Part shown: one piece after another, positions 33,818 through 42,074 of the stretch
How the letters are laid out: every line of letters starts with the position of its first letter
Numbering within the stretch: position 1 is the stretch's first letter
NCBI GenBank assembly: GCA_022446905.1
Contig: JAKVBT010000013.1
Location: 44,136-88,937, forward strand
Length of the DNA stretch: 44,802 bases
Source of the DNA: Phycisphaerales bacterium
GTDB taxonomy: Bacteria > Planctomycetota > Phycisphaerae > Phycisphaerales > SM1A02
Reading direction: 5' to 3'
Notes under the pieces: generated by a model
Told to the model about the DNA's origin: nothing
Databases searched by the model: none
The model's input: only the letters and a program-made list of their open reading frames with translations
Translations under genes and position numbers: made by a program

Positions 33818-35572
33818 ATGGCCAAGCGATCTCCCAATCTAGTGGCACAGGCGGCTGATCTGCCGCCAACGGAAGCTGAGGCACTGCTCAAGAAACACTT
33901 GCGGAAGCGGCCACGCGATTTTGCGGCGCTTGAAGCGCTCGCTGGGGTGCTTGCCAGCCAATCTCGACTTCCTGAAGTGGCCTCCAATCTAGTCAAGGCC
34001 GCCATGACGGATCGCGCCTCAGAGGGTTTGATCCTCAAAGCGTGTGAGGCTGCGCAGGCCATGCACGAAGCAGAGGCCGCACTTCATCTGGCTCATCGAG
34101 GCACCAAACGATATCCAAATTCCTGGTCACTCTGGTACATGCTTGGCAAGTCACAGATGGCCACGTCAGATGCCCCCAGTGCCGCAACCTCTCTTGAGCG
34201 AGCGCACAGCCTTGCTCCTGACAACATGAACGTACTGGCCGCGCTCGCTGATGCAGATCTTTCTCGAGGGGCCTTTCCCGTACCTGATCGACATGCCCGG
34301 GAACTACTGAACCGAGCACCACAAGAGGCTGTGCATCATGTGCGCCTTGGAACAGCCCACCGATTCAATGATCAACTCGATGATGCAGAGACCTGCTTTC
34401 GCCAAGCCATTGATCTGGATCCGACACTACAGACAGCACATGCTGGATTAGCGGAAACATTGGAATCCAAAGGAGACAGCCAAAGTGCCTCTGATCAGCT
34501 CGAACCACTTATCTCTGGCGGAATGCCCTCATTTACGGTCGTCTCTGCCTGGGCCAGAGTACAGCAACAACTTGGGCATTCGGATCGTGCCATTGAAGCG
34601 ATGGAGCAGTACTTGGCTGCTGCACGCGGCACTCAAACGCATCGCAACAATGTGCTGATGCGACTTGGTCGCGCCTATGAAAAAGCTGGACGCCACAGCG
34701 ATGCCTTTCGATGTTGGACACAGGGCAATCAGACGCACAAAGGGCGCTGGAATCCAGAGACACAAGAAGCACTCATTGAGCAAATGATGACAGCACTCAA
34801 TGGCGGGCAGTTGGCATCACTGCCGCGTGCCGCGCCAGCTTCGATCACGCCAATTCTCGTCGTTGGGATGTATCGAAGCGGCACCACACTGACTGAGCAA
34901 ATTTTGTCAGCGCATCCAGACATCGCGCCCGTAGGCGAAAGTCCGGCCATGCCACGTGCGGTTGAACATCTGGCTTCTGCACTAGGACCTTTAGATCAGT
35001 TTCCAGGGTCATTGGCTGGCGTCACTCGTGACCAACTCGAAGCTGCACGCGATGTGTACATCTCGGAAGTAACCTCATTTGCTGGCGATGCGCCGTACAT
35101 CGTCGACAAACTTCCATTGAATTACCTGAATCTCGGCATCGCCTCACTGATTCTTCCGCAAGCGCGGGTGTTGCATTTGATGCGGGATCCACTTGATACC
35201 GCGCTCTCTTGCTACAGCCAGTCATTTGCATCACGGATGGCTTTCACTGCTGATCTAGATCACCTCGGCCGCGCACTGGTTCAAGAGCGACGCATCATGC
35301 GTCATTGGCATGAAGCAAGTGACTTGCCAATTCAAGATGTCAAGTACGAGGATATGGTGTCTACCCCGGAGACCGTACTACCCATCATGCTCGAGTTCAT
35401 TGGCCTTCCATGGACTGATGCGTTGATGCGGTTCCATACCTCTACCCGAGTCGCCGCCACCCCAAGCATGGATCAAGTGCGTCGTCCCATTAATACATCC
35501 GCCATCGGTCGCGCTGCCCCCTTTGGTGAATTGCTCGACCCGCTTCGTCAGGCCCTCGGCGACTTAAGCTAG
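33818..35572 (+). CDS. TPR-domain sulfotransferase
   Basis: Residues 1-330 contain tetratricopeptide repeats (for example ALEALAGVLASQSRLPEVA, LAALADADLSRG and AETCFRQAIDLDPTLQTAHA). Residues 345-584 are a sulfotransferase domain with the PAPS 5'-phosphosulfate loop VVGMYRSGTTLTEQIL (about 34860-34907) and the 3'-phosphate motif VLHLMRDPLDTALSCY. This fusion is common in planctomycetes and other marine bacteria; the acceptor is unknown, possibly a polysaccharide, lipid or tyrosine. I chose ATG 33818 (MAKRSPN), 4 bases after the previous stop; an in-frame ATG at 33788 overlaps that gene. It converges on the RND gene, the two stop codons overlapping by 4 bases. Confidence 0.93.
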   Translation: MAKRSPNLVAQAADLPPTEAEALLKKHLRKRPRDFAALEALAGVLASQSRLPEVASNLVKAAMTDRASEGLILKACEAAQAMHEAEAALHLAHRGTKRYPNSWSLWYMLGKSQMATSDAPSAATSLERAHSLAPDNMNVLAALADADLSRGAFPVPDRHARELLNRAPQEAVHHVRLGTAHRFNDQLDDAETCFRQAIDLDPTLQTAHAGLAETLESKGDSQSASDQLEPLISGGMPSFTVVSAWARVQQQLGHSDRAIEAMEQYLAAARGTQTHRNNVLMRLGRAYEKAGRHSDAFRCWTQGNQTHKGRWNPETQEALIEQMMTALNGGQLASLPRAAPASITPILVVGMYRSGTTLTEQILSAHPDIAPVGESPAMPRAVEHLASALGPLDQFPGSLAGVTRDQLEAARDVYISEVTSFAGDAPYIVDKLPLNYLNLGIASLILPQARVLHLMRDPLDTALSCYSQSFASRMAFTADLDHLGRALVQERRIMRHWHEASDLPIQDVKYEDMVSTPETVLPIMLEFIGLPWTDALMRFHTSTRVAATPSMDQVRRPINTSAIGRAAPFGELLDPLRQALGDLS

Positions 35573-38028
35573 CAACGGCGACTCAGCCACTGCAAAGCCG
35601 CTGGCACCACCATCAGGGAAGCCACAAGACACGCCAAGCATCCAATGGCCATAAGACCGCCGAGGCTCGCAAGCCCTCGGTGAGCCGCCAGGAGCAGGCT
35701 TCCAAAGCCCACCATAGTCGTCAATCCAGTCAATAGCACCGCGCGCCGAGTTGAGCCATCCGATTCCCCATGCCGTGCGCGATGAATCATGTGAACCGCC
35801 CCGTCAACTCCCAGTCCAAACAGAACCGGCACGGCAAAGAAGTTGGCAAGGTTCAGGTGCAAACCCACCACCTCTGCCAGACCCAACGTCCACGCGGCGC
35901 CAATTGACAATGCCAAGACACAGATCAAAGGCTCACGCCAACCTCGTGACTCAATCAAGAGCAATAAGAGAACAAGTCCAGCGGCAACCACCGTCATCGT
36001 GCCGAAACCACGTCGCATATCGCCAATGGACTCCAAGTGTGTAATTGGCACTCCTGTCACGTTCTTATCTACACGTCGAATTGCCTCCACAAAACGAGTC
36101 ATCGCTGCCTCATCCCATACATCTTCAGCAGGGTGGGCCATGACCAGTAGCGTCCCATCCGGAGCGATGGAGTCATTGCGAATCGATTCTGGCAATACCT
36201 CGCGTAATGTCATCGCCGCCCCCTCCTTGGCCGATGCCATCACCATTTGCGCATGCGCAACCCCCACCGCAACTTCGTCAGCCGTCATGCCACTGATAGC
36301 TGCCGCCAGCACATCCAAATCATCTGCTTCTTCAGGCTGACGGCTGCGAGCTGCTGCTGCCACAGCAGAAAGTGCCCGCACGGCCCGCTTCACTGCATCA
36401 GGACCTCCGGTCACTACTTGAGCTGGCACACACTCGACTAGGGCAGCACGTGCCCTCGCACGCGCTGCATCTGGTTCTGAAACGACATCGAGCACACTCC
36501 GTACTCGGCCAATCGCAGGCTCAGCCTGAGCACGCTGTATCAATCTTGCAACGTGCGCCTGGTCCTCTGCTTCCATGGCCGCAAACCAGGTTGGCGCGCC
36601 AGCATCTTCGGCAATCCGTCGCTCCCAGGCGCTTGCTGGGAGATCTGCCGCCTGCAAGGCCAGAAGATTCGTCTCGAACCGAAGTTGGCTGGCAAAGATC
36701 GCTGATACTCCTGCAGTCACTAGGGCAATCAAAAGCACCAGGCGTGGCCGACGCCCTGATCGAACTGAGGGCAATGCCTGATGCCCAGACCCGAGATAAC
36801 GGTCAAAGACCACCAGGAGCGCAGGCAGCACAGTAGACATGGCCACCACGCTGAACCCGATACCCACTGCTGCAATGATTCCGAGTTCCTGCAATCCCCC
36901 AAAATCGGTTGCCAACGCAGAAAGAAAAACAGCCACACTCGTCAGCGCCGCGACCAAATTCGCTCTTCCAATCGTCTGCATGACCGTGCGAATAGCGTCA
37001 TCCCGACCCAGCGCTGTGCGCAGCGACCAGTGACGAGAGACCACATGCACACCAAAGTCGAGACCAACACCAATCATGACCAACAAAAAGACAATGCTCA
37101 GCAGGGTCAGGCGACCCATCGCCAGCGCCACAAAGCCCCAAGTCCACCCAACAGCCATCGCAAAGGCCAGCACTGCAAGCAGCGGCCGTTTCCACTGACC
37201 AAGTAAAGCGATGACTAGTGCCGTTACGAGGACCATTGCGATCAAGGCTGCACGCGTCATATCGGCATTGCTCGTGCGCATCTCGTCGGCCTGAAGTACT
37301 GGCTTTCCAGTCAAACCAATGTCGATGTCAGGAAACTGAGCACGTGCCTGCTTGAGCACATTTCGGACCGCTGCAAGTGGCTCTTCAATGACTGCGAGGG
37401 TGCCGTAGTCCTTACCTGGAAGAATGCCGATGAAATGCAAACGGCCGGATGGAGAAGTGATATAGCGATCCGCGGTTGGCAGATCATCACCAACGATCAA
37501 CTGAACTGCAGCAATGGCTCCAATCGCGATTCGCTGACGCGTTGCTTCATCTGGCCCCACCACATTCGTGACTTGCTGTAGGTCAGCCGCAATTGCCGCC
37601 ATGACATCTAATGCGGTACGTTCTGAACCACCAAGCAGGCTGCATGCATCGACCAAGGCCGCAAGTTGATCCGCTGATGCAGACCATGAAATCAGTCGAG
37701 CCTGTTCTGCCACATCCACCCGAGCGACGACCTGAGGCAATTCCAGCGCGGCCAGTTTTGGCTCCATCCAATCAATGACTGTTCGCGCCGCCGCAGGATC
37801 ATCCCCACTATCTACAACCACCCAGATTCGTTCTAGATCTCCAAAGCGTTCCTTGAACGCTTCATAGCGCTGCATGAAAGGACGATGGGGAGAAATGAGA
37901 TGATCTGTGTCTGCATCGAGACGCACCCAGGCGGCACCAGCAATCGCCCCGCCGACTGCCATCAACGCACCCAACACCAGCACCCACCATGGGTGTCGAA
38001 TGATCAGTCGAGCCAGCCAGTCGAACAA
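35569..38028 (-). CDS. RND-superfamily (MMPL/HpnN-like) exporter
   Basis: This 819-residue membrane protein has the RND/MMPL layout: one N-terminal helix (HPWWVLVLGALMAVGGAIAG), a large outer loop, five or six helices with the IGVGLDFGVHVVSRHW signature, a second loop, then a second helix bundle with GLGVDGAVHMIHRARHG. Conserved Asp residues in both GxGxDxGVH motifs are consistent with proton-driven transport. It most resembles HpnN-type exporters, which move hopanoids to the outer membrane, but no hopanoid genes are near, so the cargo is uncertain. The reading frame starts with TTG at 38028; AAGGA lies about 9 bases upstream and the first residues (FDWLARLIIRHPWW) fit the family N-terminus. 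Confidence 0.88.
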   Translation of the reverse strand: MFDWLARLIIRHPWWVLVLGALMAVGGAIAGAAWVRLDADTDHLISPHRPFMQRYEAFKERFGDLERIWVVVDSGDDPAAARTVIDWMEPKLAALELPQVVARVDVAEQARLISWSASADQLAALVDACSLLGGSERTALDVMAAIAADLQQVTNVVGPDEATRQRIAIGAIAAVQLIVGDDLPTADRYITSPSGRLHFIGILPGKDYGTLAVIEEPLAAVRNVLKQARAQFPDIDIGLTGKPVLQADEMRTSNADMTRAALIAMVLVTALVIALLGQWKRPLLAVLAFAMAVGWTWGFVALAMGRLTLLSIVFLLVMIGVGLDFGVHVVSRHWSLRTALGRDDAIRTVMQTIGRANLVAALTSVAVFLSALATDFGGLQELGIIAAVGIGFSVVAMSTVLPALLVVFDRYLGSGHQALPSVRSGRRPRLVLLIALVTAGVSAIFASQLRFETNLLALQAADLPASAWERRIAEDAGAPTWFAAMEAEDQAHVARLIQRAQAEPAIGRVRSVLDVVSEPDAARARARAALVECVPAQVVTGGPDAVKRAVRALSAVAAAARSRQPEEADDLDVLAAAISGMTADEVAVGVAHAQMVMASAKEGAAMTLREVLPESIRNDSIAPDGTLLVMAHPAEDVWDEAAMTRFVEAIRRVDKNVTGVPITHLESIGDMRRGFGTMTVVAAGLVLLLLLIESRGWREPLICVLALSIGAAWTLGLAEVVGLHLNLANFFAVPVLFGLGVDGAVHMIHRARHGESDGSTRRAVLLTGLTTMVGFGSLLLAAHRGLASLGGLMAIGCLACLVASLMVVPAALQWLSRRC

Positions 38029-38046
38029 GCGTCGAGTCCTTTCAGC

Positions 38047-38066
38047 CTAAACCTCATATGGTTTAG
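38047..38066 (-). repeat. 7-bp inverted repeat at the end of xylA
   Basis: CTAAACC (38047-38053) and GGTTTAG (38060-38066) form a perfect inverted repeat overlapping the xylA stop codon, with TCATAT between. It lies between xylA and the RND gene. It may slow or end the xylA transcript, though no T-run follows on the minus strand. Confidence 0.4.
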
Positions 38067-39382
38067 CGCAGCAGGTCATTGAAAATGGACCGAATCAATT
38101 CTTCACGTCCTGAGTTCAATTCAGGGCGGCCGCTGTGCATTGCATGGTCTTCAAGTTGTTCAAGTGAAATCTCTTTCTGCTCAATGCGCTTGCCGAGTGC
38201 CCCATCCCAACTGCGGTATCGATCATGGAACATCTCATCAATACGACCATCAGCTCGAATCGCTGCAGCAATCTGCAAGCCGCGCGCAAAGGCATCCATC
38301 CCGGCGATGTGCGCATGAAAGAGATCGATTGGCTCAAAGGAACCGCGTCGACGCTTGGCATCAAAGTTGAGCCCGCCATGTGGGAGTCCGCCAACTTGCA
38401 ATAGACAGCGCATCACCATGGTTGTGAGATACAGATCAGTTGGAAAATGATCCGTATCCCATCCAAGTTGAGGATGGCCCATATTGGCGTCAATCGAACC
38501 AAGCGAGCCCGCCGACGCCGCCACATCAAGTTCATGAGGCATGGAGTGGCCAGCCAGGGTCGCGTGATTGGTTTCGATATTCAAATCGAAATCATCGAGC
38601 AGATCGTATTGGCGCAAGAAGTTCAGACAGGTAGCTGCATCAAAGTCGTACTGGTGCGTTGTAGGCTCTTTCGGTTTTGGCTCAATAAAAAATGACCCTT
38701 CAAAGCCAATCTGCCGCGCGTACTGCACCGAAAGATGCAAGAACGACGCCAGATGATCGAGTTCACGTGACATATCAGTATTGAGCAGTGTGTCGTATCC
38801 CTCGCGACCACCCCAGAAGACATATCCCAGCCCGCCAAGGCGGTGGGTGGCATCGATCGCCGCACGCACTTGTGCTGCAGCATGGGCAAAGACATCAACA
38901 CTAGGTGATGTCGCTGCCCCATGCACGTACATGGGATCAGCAAACAAACACGCCGTCCCCCACAGCAGTCGCTTTCCAGTTTCGGATTGCCTCTGGGCAA
39001 GATGATCTGTCACGAGTTCGAGATTGGCCCGAGATTCAGCCACCGTCGCACCCGCAGGGGCGACATCTCGATCATGAAAGCAATACCAATCGATCCCGAC
39101 CTTCTCGAGAAACTCAAAGAACGCATCGACCCGACGGATGGCATTGTCCATCGTTTCAGTTCCGTCATCCCAAGGCATCACAGCAGTTCCAACGCCAAAT
39201 GGATCCGCCAGAGTGTTGCGCATCGTGTGCCAGTAGGCTGAGGCAAAGCGGAGATGCTCGCGCATCGGCTTGCCTTCAACTTCGGCTTCCGCGTCATACC
39301 AACGGAAACTCAGTGGATTCTCTGAATCCAGACCTTCATAGACGATCTTCGGAACATCAGGAAAAAACTCATTCATGTGCAT
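38063..39382 (-). CDS. xylA: Xylose isomerase, class II
   Basis: This 439-residue enzyme converts D-xylose to D-xylulose. The catalytic His103 lies in [10 protein letters not shown] (with Asp106), the metal-ligand segment reads [16 protein letters not shown], followed by [28 protein letters not shown] and [11 protein letters not shown]. The length of about 440 and the N-terminal extension ([15 protein letters not shown]) are those of class II isomerases. The ATG at 39382 follows the stop of the oxidoreductase gene with no gap; an ATG two codons later is an alternative. The divergent kinase gene xylB completes the route to xylulose-5-phosphate. Confidence 0.97.
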   Translation of the reverse strand: MHMNEFFPDVPKIVYEGLDSENPLSFRWYDAEAEVEGKPMREHLRFASAYWHTMRNTLADPFGVGTAVMPWDDGTETMDNAIRRVDAFFEFLEKVGIDWYCFHDRDVAPAGATVAESRANLELVTDHLAQRQSETGKRLLWGTACLFADPMYVHGAATSPSVDVFAHAAAQVRAAIDATHRLGGLGYVFWGGREGYDTLLNTDMSRELDHLASFLHLSVQYARQIGFEGSFFIEPKPKEPTTHQYDFDAATCLNFLRQYDLLDDFDLNIETNHATLAGHSMPHELDVAASAGSLGSIDANMGHPQLGWDTDHFPTDLYLTTMVMRCLLQVGGLPHGGLNFDAKRRRGSFEPIDLFHAHIAGMDAFARGLQIAAAIRADGRIDEMFHDRYRSWDGALGKRIEQKEISLEQLEDHAMHSGRPELNSGREELIRSIFNDLLR

Positions 39383-40525
39383 TCACCGCTTTAGAGCAAC
39401 CCAACCGGCACCATCAGCTGCAACAACTGCATTGATGAACTTGACCCCACGAGCGCCCGCCCGCACATCCGGATAGTCAAAGGCAGCCCCGTCGTCACGT
39501 CCTGCGTGAATGGCCGCAGTCACGCCACGATAAATATTGCCGAATGCCTCAATAAATGCCTCGGGATGACCACCAGGAAGTCGCGCGGCCTGCTGTGCAG
39601 CTTCGCAAAGCCCAGCATCTGCAGTCCGAAGGACAACATCAGGACCATCCAGACTGGTATGCAGCAAACTATTGGGTGTTTCCTGTGCCCACTCCAAACC
39701 ACCGGTCTCGCCCCACACCCGCAATCGCAGACCATTGCGGCATCCCGAACACACCTGCGATGCTGCAAGCACACCTGTTGCTCCATTATCAAATCGAAGC
39801 AGCACCGTCGTATCGTCATCAAGCGCACGGCCTGCGACATGCGTAACCACCTGGGCATTGATCTCGGCTACCTGCAATCCGGTGACATAGGACATGATGT
39901 TCTCGGCATGCGAACCGATGTCGCCCATTGCACCTCCGGCGCCGGCGCGAGATGGATCGGTCCGCCATCCAGCCTGCTTCTGACCGGACGTTTCAAGCGG
40001 TGTTGCCAACCACCCCTGCAAATACTCGACCATGACCTTACGCACCGCACCAATGGCACCCTGATTGATCATGTGGCGCGCCTGTTTGACCAGTGGATAA
40101 CCCGTGTAGTTGTAGGCCACACCAAAGACACATCCTGTGACTTGCTGTAGTGCAGCCAGTTCGTCTGCCTGCGCATCGGTCACTACTAGAGGCTTGTCGC
40201 AGACCACATGGAAGCCAGCAGCCATAGCGGCCTTGGTGACTTCGAAATGCACATGGTTTGGCGTGACAATCACGACCACTTCTATGCGATCGTCCTCAGA
40301 ACGCTGAGATTCCCCGTCGAGCATCTCCTGCCAACTGCCATAACAGCGATCCTCGGCAAGCCCCAGATCGCGTCCACTGGCTATTGATTTCTCCGGCGTC
40401 GAGGACAATGCACCTGCCACTAGGCACATGCTGTTGTCCAATCTTGAGGCCATCCGATGCACCTCTCCGATGAAGGCATCACGGCCCCCACCAACCATTC
40501 CCATTCGAATTGGACGATGCTGCAT
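39383..40525 (-). CDS. Gfo/Idh/MocA-family NAD(P)-dependent oxidoreductase
   Basis: This 380-residue protein begins MQHRPIRMGMVGGGRDAFIG, with the Rossmann GxGGxxx motif, and contains VVVIVTPNHVHFEV and the family catalytic segment VVCDKPLVVTDAQ (Lys of the xKPL motif). A C-terminal beta-sheet domain follows from about residue 130, with GDIGSHAENIMSYVTG holding the conserved His. Members oxidise or reduce sugars, inositols and sugar derivatives. I chose ATG 40525 because AGGAG lies 10 bases upstream; the frame continues to 40687 but that part overlaps xylB. The stop directly abuts the xylA start, so it is the first gene of a two-gene operon with a pentose role likely. Confidence 0.9.
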   Translation of the reverse strand: MQHRPIRMGMVGGGRDAFIGEVHRMASRLDNSMCLVAGALSSTPEKSIASGRDLGLAEDRCYGSWQEMLDGESQRSEDDRIEVVVIVTPNHVHFEVTKAAMAAGFHVVCDKPLVVTDAQADELAALQQVTGCVFGVAYNYTGYPLVKQARHMINQGAIGAVRKVMVEYLQGWLATPLETSGQKQAGWRTDPSRAGAGGAMGDIGSHAENIMSYVTGLQVAEINAQVVTHVAGRALDDDTTVLLRFDNGATGVLAASQVCSGCRNGLRLRVWGETGGLEWAQETPNSLLHTSLDGPDVVLRTADAGLCEAAQQAARLPGGHPEAFIEAFGNIYRGVTAAIHAGRDDGAAFDYPDVRAGARGVKFINAVVAADGAGWVALKR

Positions 40526-40598
40526 GAGACTGTTTCTCCTGTGGGAAGGCATCGTACTATCCACACTCCGATGGCTCGCCGGATAGCCTGAATGGGTC
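40526..40598. promoter_or_regulatory. Divergent promoter region between xylB and the oxidoreductase-xylA operon
   Basis: Only 73 bases separate the two divergent starts, so both pentose units probably share control. CTATCC (40557-40562) and GGATAG (40581-40586) form an inverted pair 18 bases apart, a candidate regulator site. I see no clear -35/-10 pair, and no xylR-like gene is in the window. Confidence 0.4.
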
Positions 40599-42068
40599 AT
40601 GGCTGAACCGACACACGTCCTTGGCATCGACATCGGCACGGGTGGGTGCCGAACGCTGGTCATTGGGCTGTCCGATGGCAAGGTCACGGCCGCTGCGGAT
40701 GCGTCCTACCCACTGAGCACCCCCGCACCTGGATGGTCTGAGCAGGACCCCGCTGACTGGTGGCAGGCCTGCTGCCAGTCCATCGCATCAGCGATGCAGC
40801 GTGCCAATATCGAGCCGAGCCATATCGCCTGCGTTGGACTCACCGGGCAGATGCATGGCCTGGTTGTTCTCGACAAGCATCATGAGGTGCTCCGACCGGC
40901 AATGCTGTGGAACGATGGACGCACTGAAGCAGAGTGCGCCGACATGGATCAGCGCATTGGCCGGGAACGCTTGATTCAAATCACTGGCAAGCCCGCACTG
41001 ACCAGTTTTACTGCGCCAAAGTTGCTTTGGCTACGTGCGCATGAACCAGCGGTGTGGTCGCGCATTACTCAGGTCATGCTCCCCAAAGACGAGATTCGTC
41101 GACGTCTGACTGGAGTCTGCGCCATTGATGTCACCGACGCATCAGGAACCTCCATGCTTGATGTCTCAACACGCAACTGGTCGCATGAAGTACTAACACA
41201 TCTTGATTTGGATCCATCATGGCTTCCCGATGTCCACGAAAGCCCAACGGTGGTCGGTGCCATCACTCCAAACGCTGCCAAGCAGACGGGACTAATGGCT
41301 GGCATTCCAGTAGTCGCTGGCGCGGGTGATCAGGCTGCAGCCGGACTTGCTTGCGGCATCGCGGACGATTCGGTGATCTCGGTCAATCTGGGCACCTCAG
41401 GTGTGATCTTTGCAGCCTGCCAAGATGCGCCAATTGACGTCAGCGGCAGCATGCACACTTTTTGTCATGCCGTACCTCATACCTGTCATCTCATGGGTTG
41501 CATGCTCAGCGCCGGCGGAAGTCTGCAGTGGTATCGAAACACGTTTTGTCCGGATCTGGACTATGACACCATCATCAATGAGGCGACATCTGTGGACATG
41601 GGCTGCGAAGGCCTGAGCTTTGCGCCCTATCTCACAGGCGAGCGCACACCTCACCAGGATGCCTCCCTGACCGGCGCGTTTCACGGCATTACCAATCGAC
41701 ACAGCCGTGCTCATTTTAGTAGAGCTGTACTTGAAGGCATTCTGCATGGACTGCTCGACAGCATTGACCTGGTGCAACAGATTGGCCGGCAACCCACACA
41801 TGTTCGCATGACTGGCGGCGGCGCGCGAAGCGCCACATGGCGCCGAATGGCTGCTGACATTTTTGGACTACCAGTCACTACCGTTAACGTGACTGATGGC
41901 TCAGCCTATGGGGCTGGCATGCTGGCCATGGTCGCTGCGGGTCGCTATCCAGACGTCAGTGACTGCATGACAAACATCATTGAGGAAACGTCCAGCATCG
42001 ATCCTCAAAACCATGATGTTGATCGACATACGGCCTGGATGCAGGCAGCACACCCTCGTAAGGATTGA
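40599..42068 (+). CDS. xylB: Xylulokinase
   Basis: This 489-residue FGGY-family kinase phosphorylates D-xylulose to xylulose-5-phosphate. It begins with the ATP loop VLGIDIGTGGCRTLVI and has the XylB-type segments GLTGQMHGLVVLD, LWNDGRTEAECADM, MLPKDEIRRRLTG, VVAGAGDQAAAGLACG and NLGTSGVIFAA. The Asp of GAGDQ is the predicted catalytic base. Domain II carries VRMTGGGARSATWRRMAADIFG, the second ATP-binding motif. It diverges from the oxidoreductase-xylA operon. The metallophosphatase gene starts 6 bases after its stop, so the two may be cotranscribed. Confidence 0.96.
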   Translation: MAEPTHVLGIDIGTGGCRTLVIGLSDGKVTAAADASYPLSTPAPGWSEQDPADWWQACCQSIASAMQRANIEPSHIACVGLTGQMHGLVVLDKHHEVLRPAMLWNDGRTEAECADMDQRIGRERLIQITGKPALTSFTAPKLLWLRAHEPAVWSRITQVMLPKDEIRRRLTGVCAIDVTDASGTSMLDVSTRNWSHEVLTHLDLDPSWLPDVHESPTVVGAITPNAAKQTGLMAGIPVVAGAGDQAAAGLACGIADDSVISVNLGTSGVIFAACQDAPIDVSGSMHTFCHAVPHTCHLMGCMLSAGGSLQWYRNTFCPDLDYDTIINEATSVDMGCEGLSFAPYLTGERTPHQDASLTGAFHGITNRHSRAHFSRAVLEGILHGLLDSIDLVQQIGRQPTHVRMTGGGARSATWRRMAADIFGLPVTTVNVTDGSAYGAGMLAMVAAGRYPDVSDCMTNIIEETSSIDPQNHDVDRHTAWMQAAHPRKD

Positions 42069-42074
42069 AGCACC

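Noticed and set aside
36781-37206. Plus-strand open frame of 141 codons inside the RND gene
   Set aside because: It is antisense to the membrane helices and its Gln/His/Arg-rich product is typical of such shadows.
39383-40687. Longer start at 40687 for the Gfo/Idh/MocA protein
   Set aside because: The extra 54 residues overlap the divergent xylB gene and lack family similarity; ATG 40525 has an AGGAG site.
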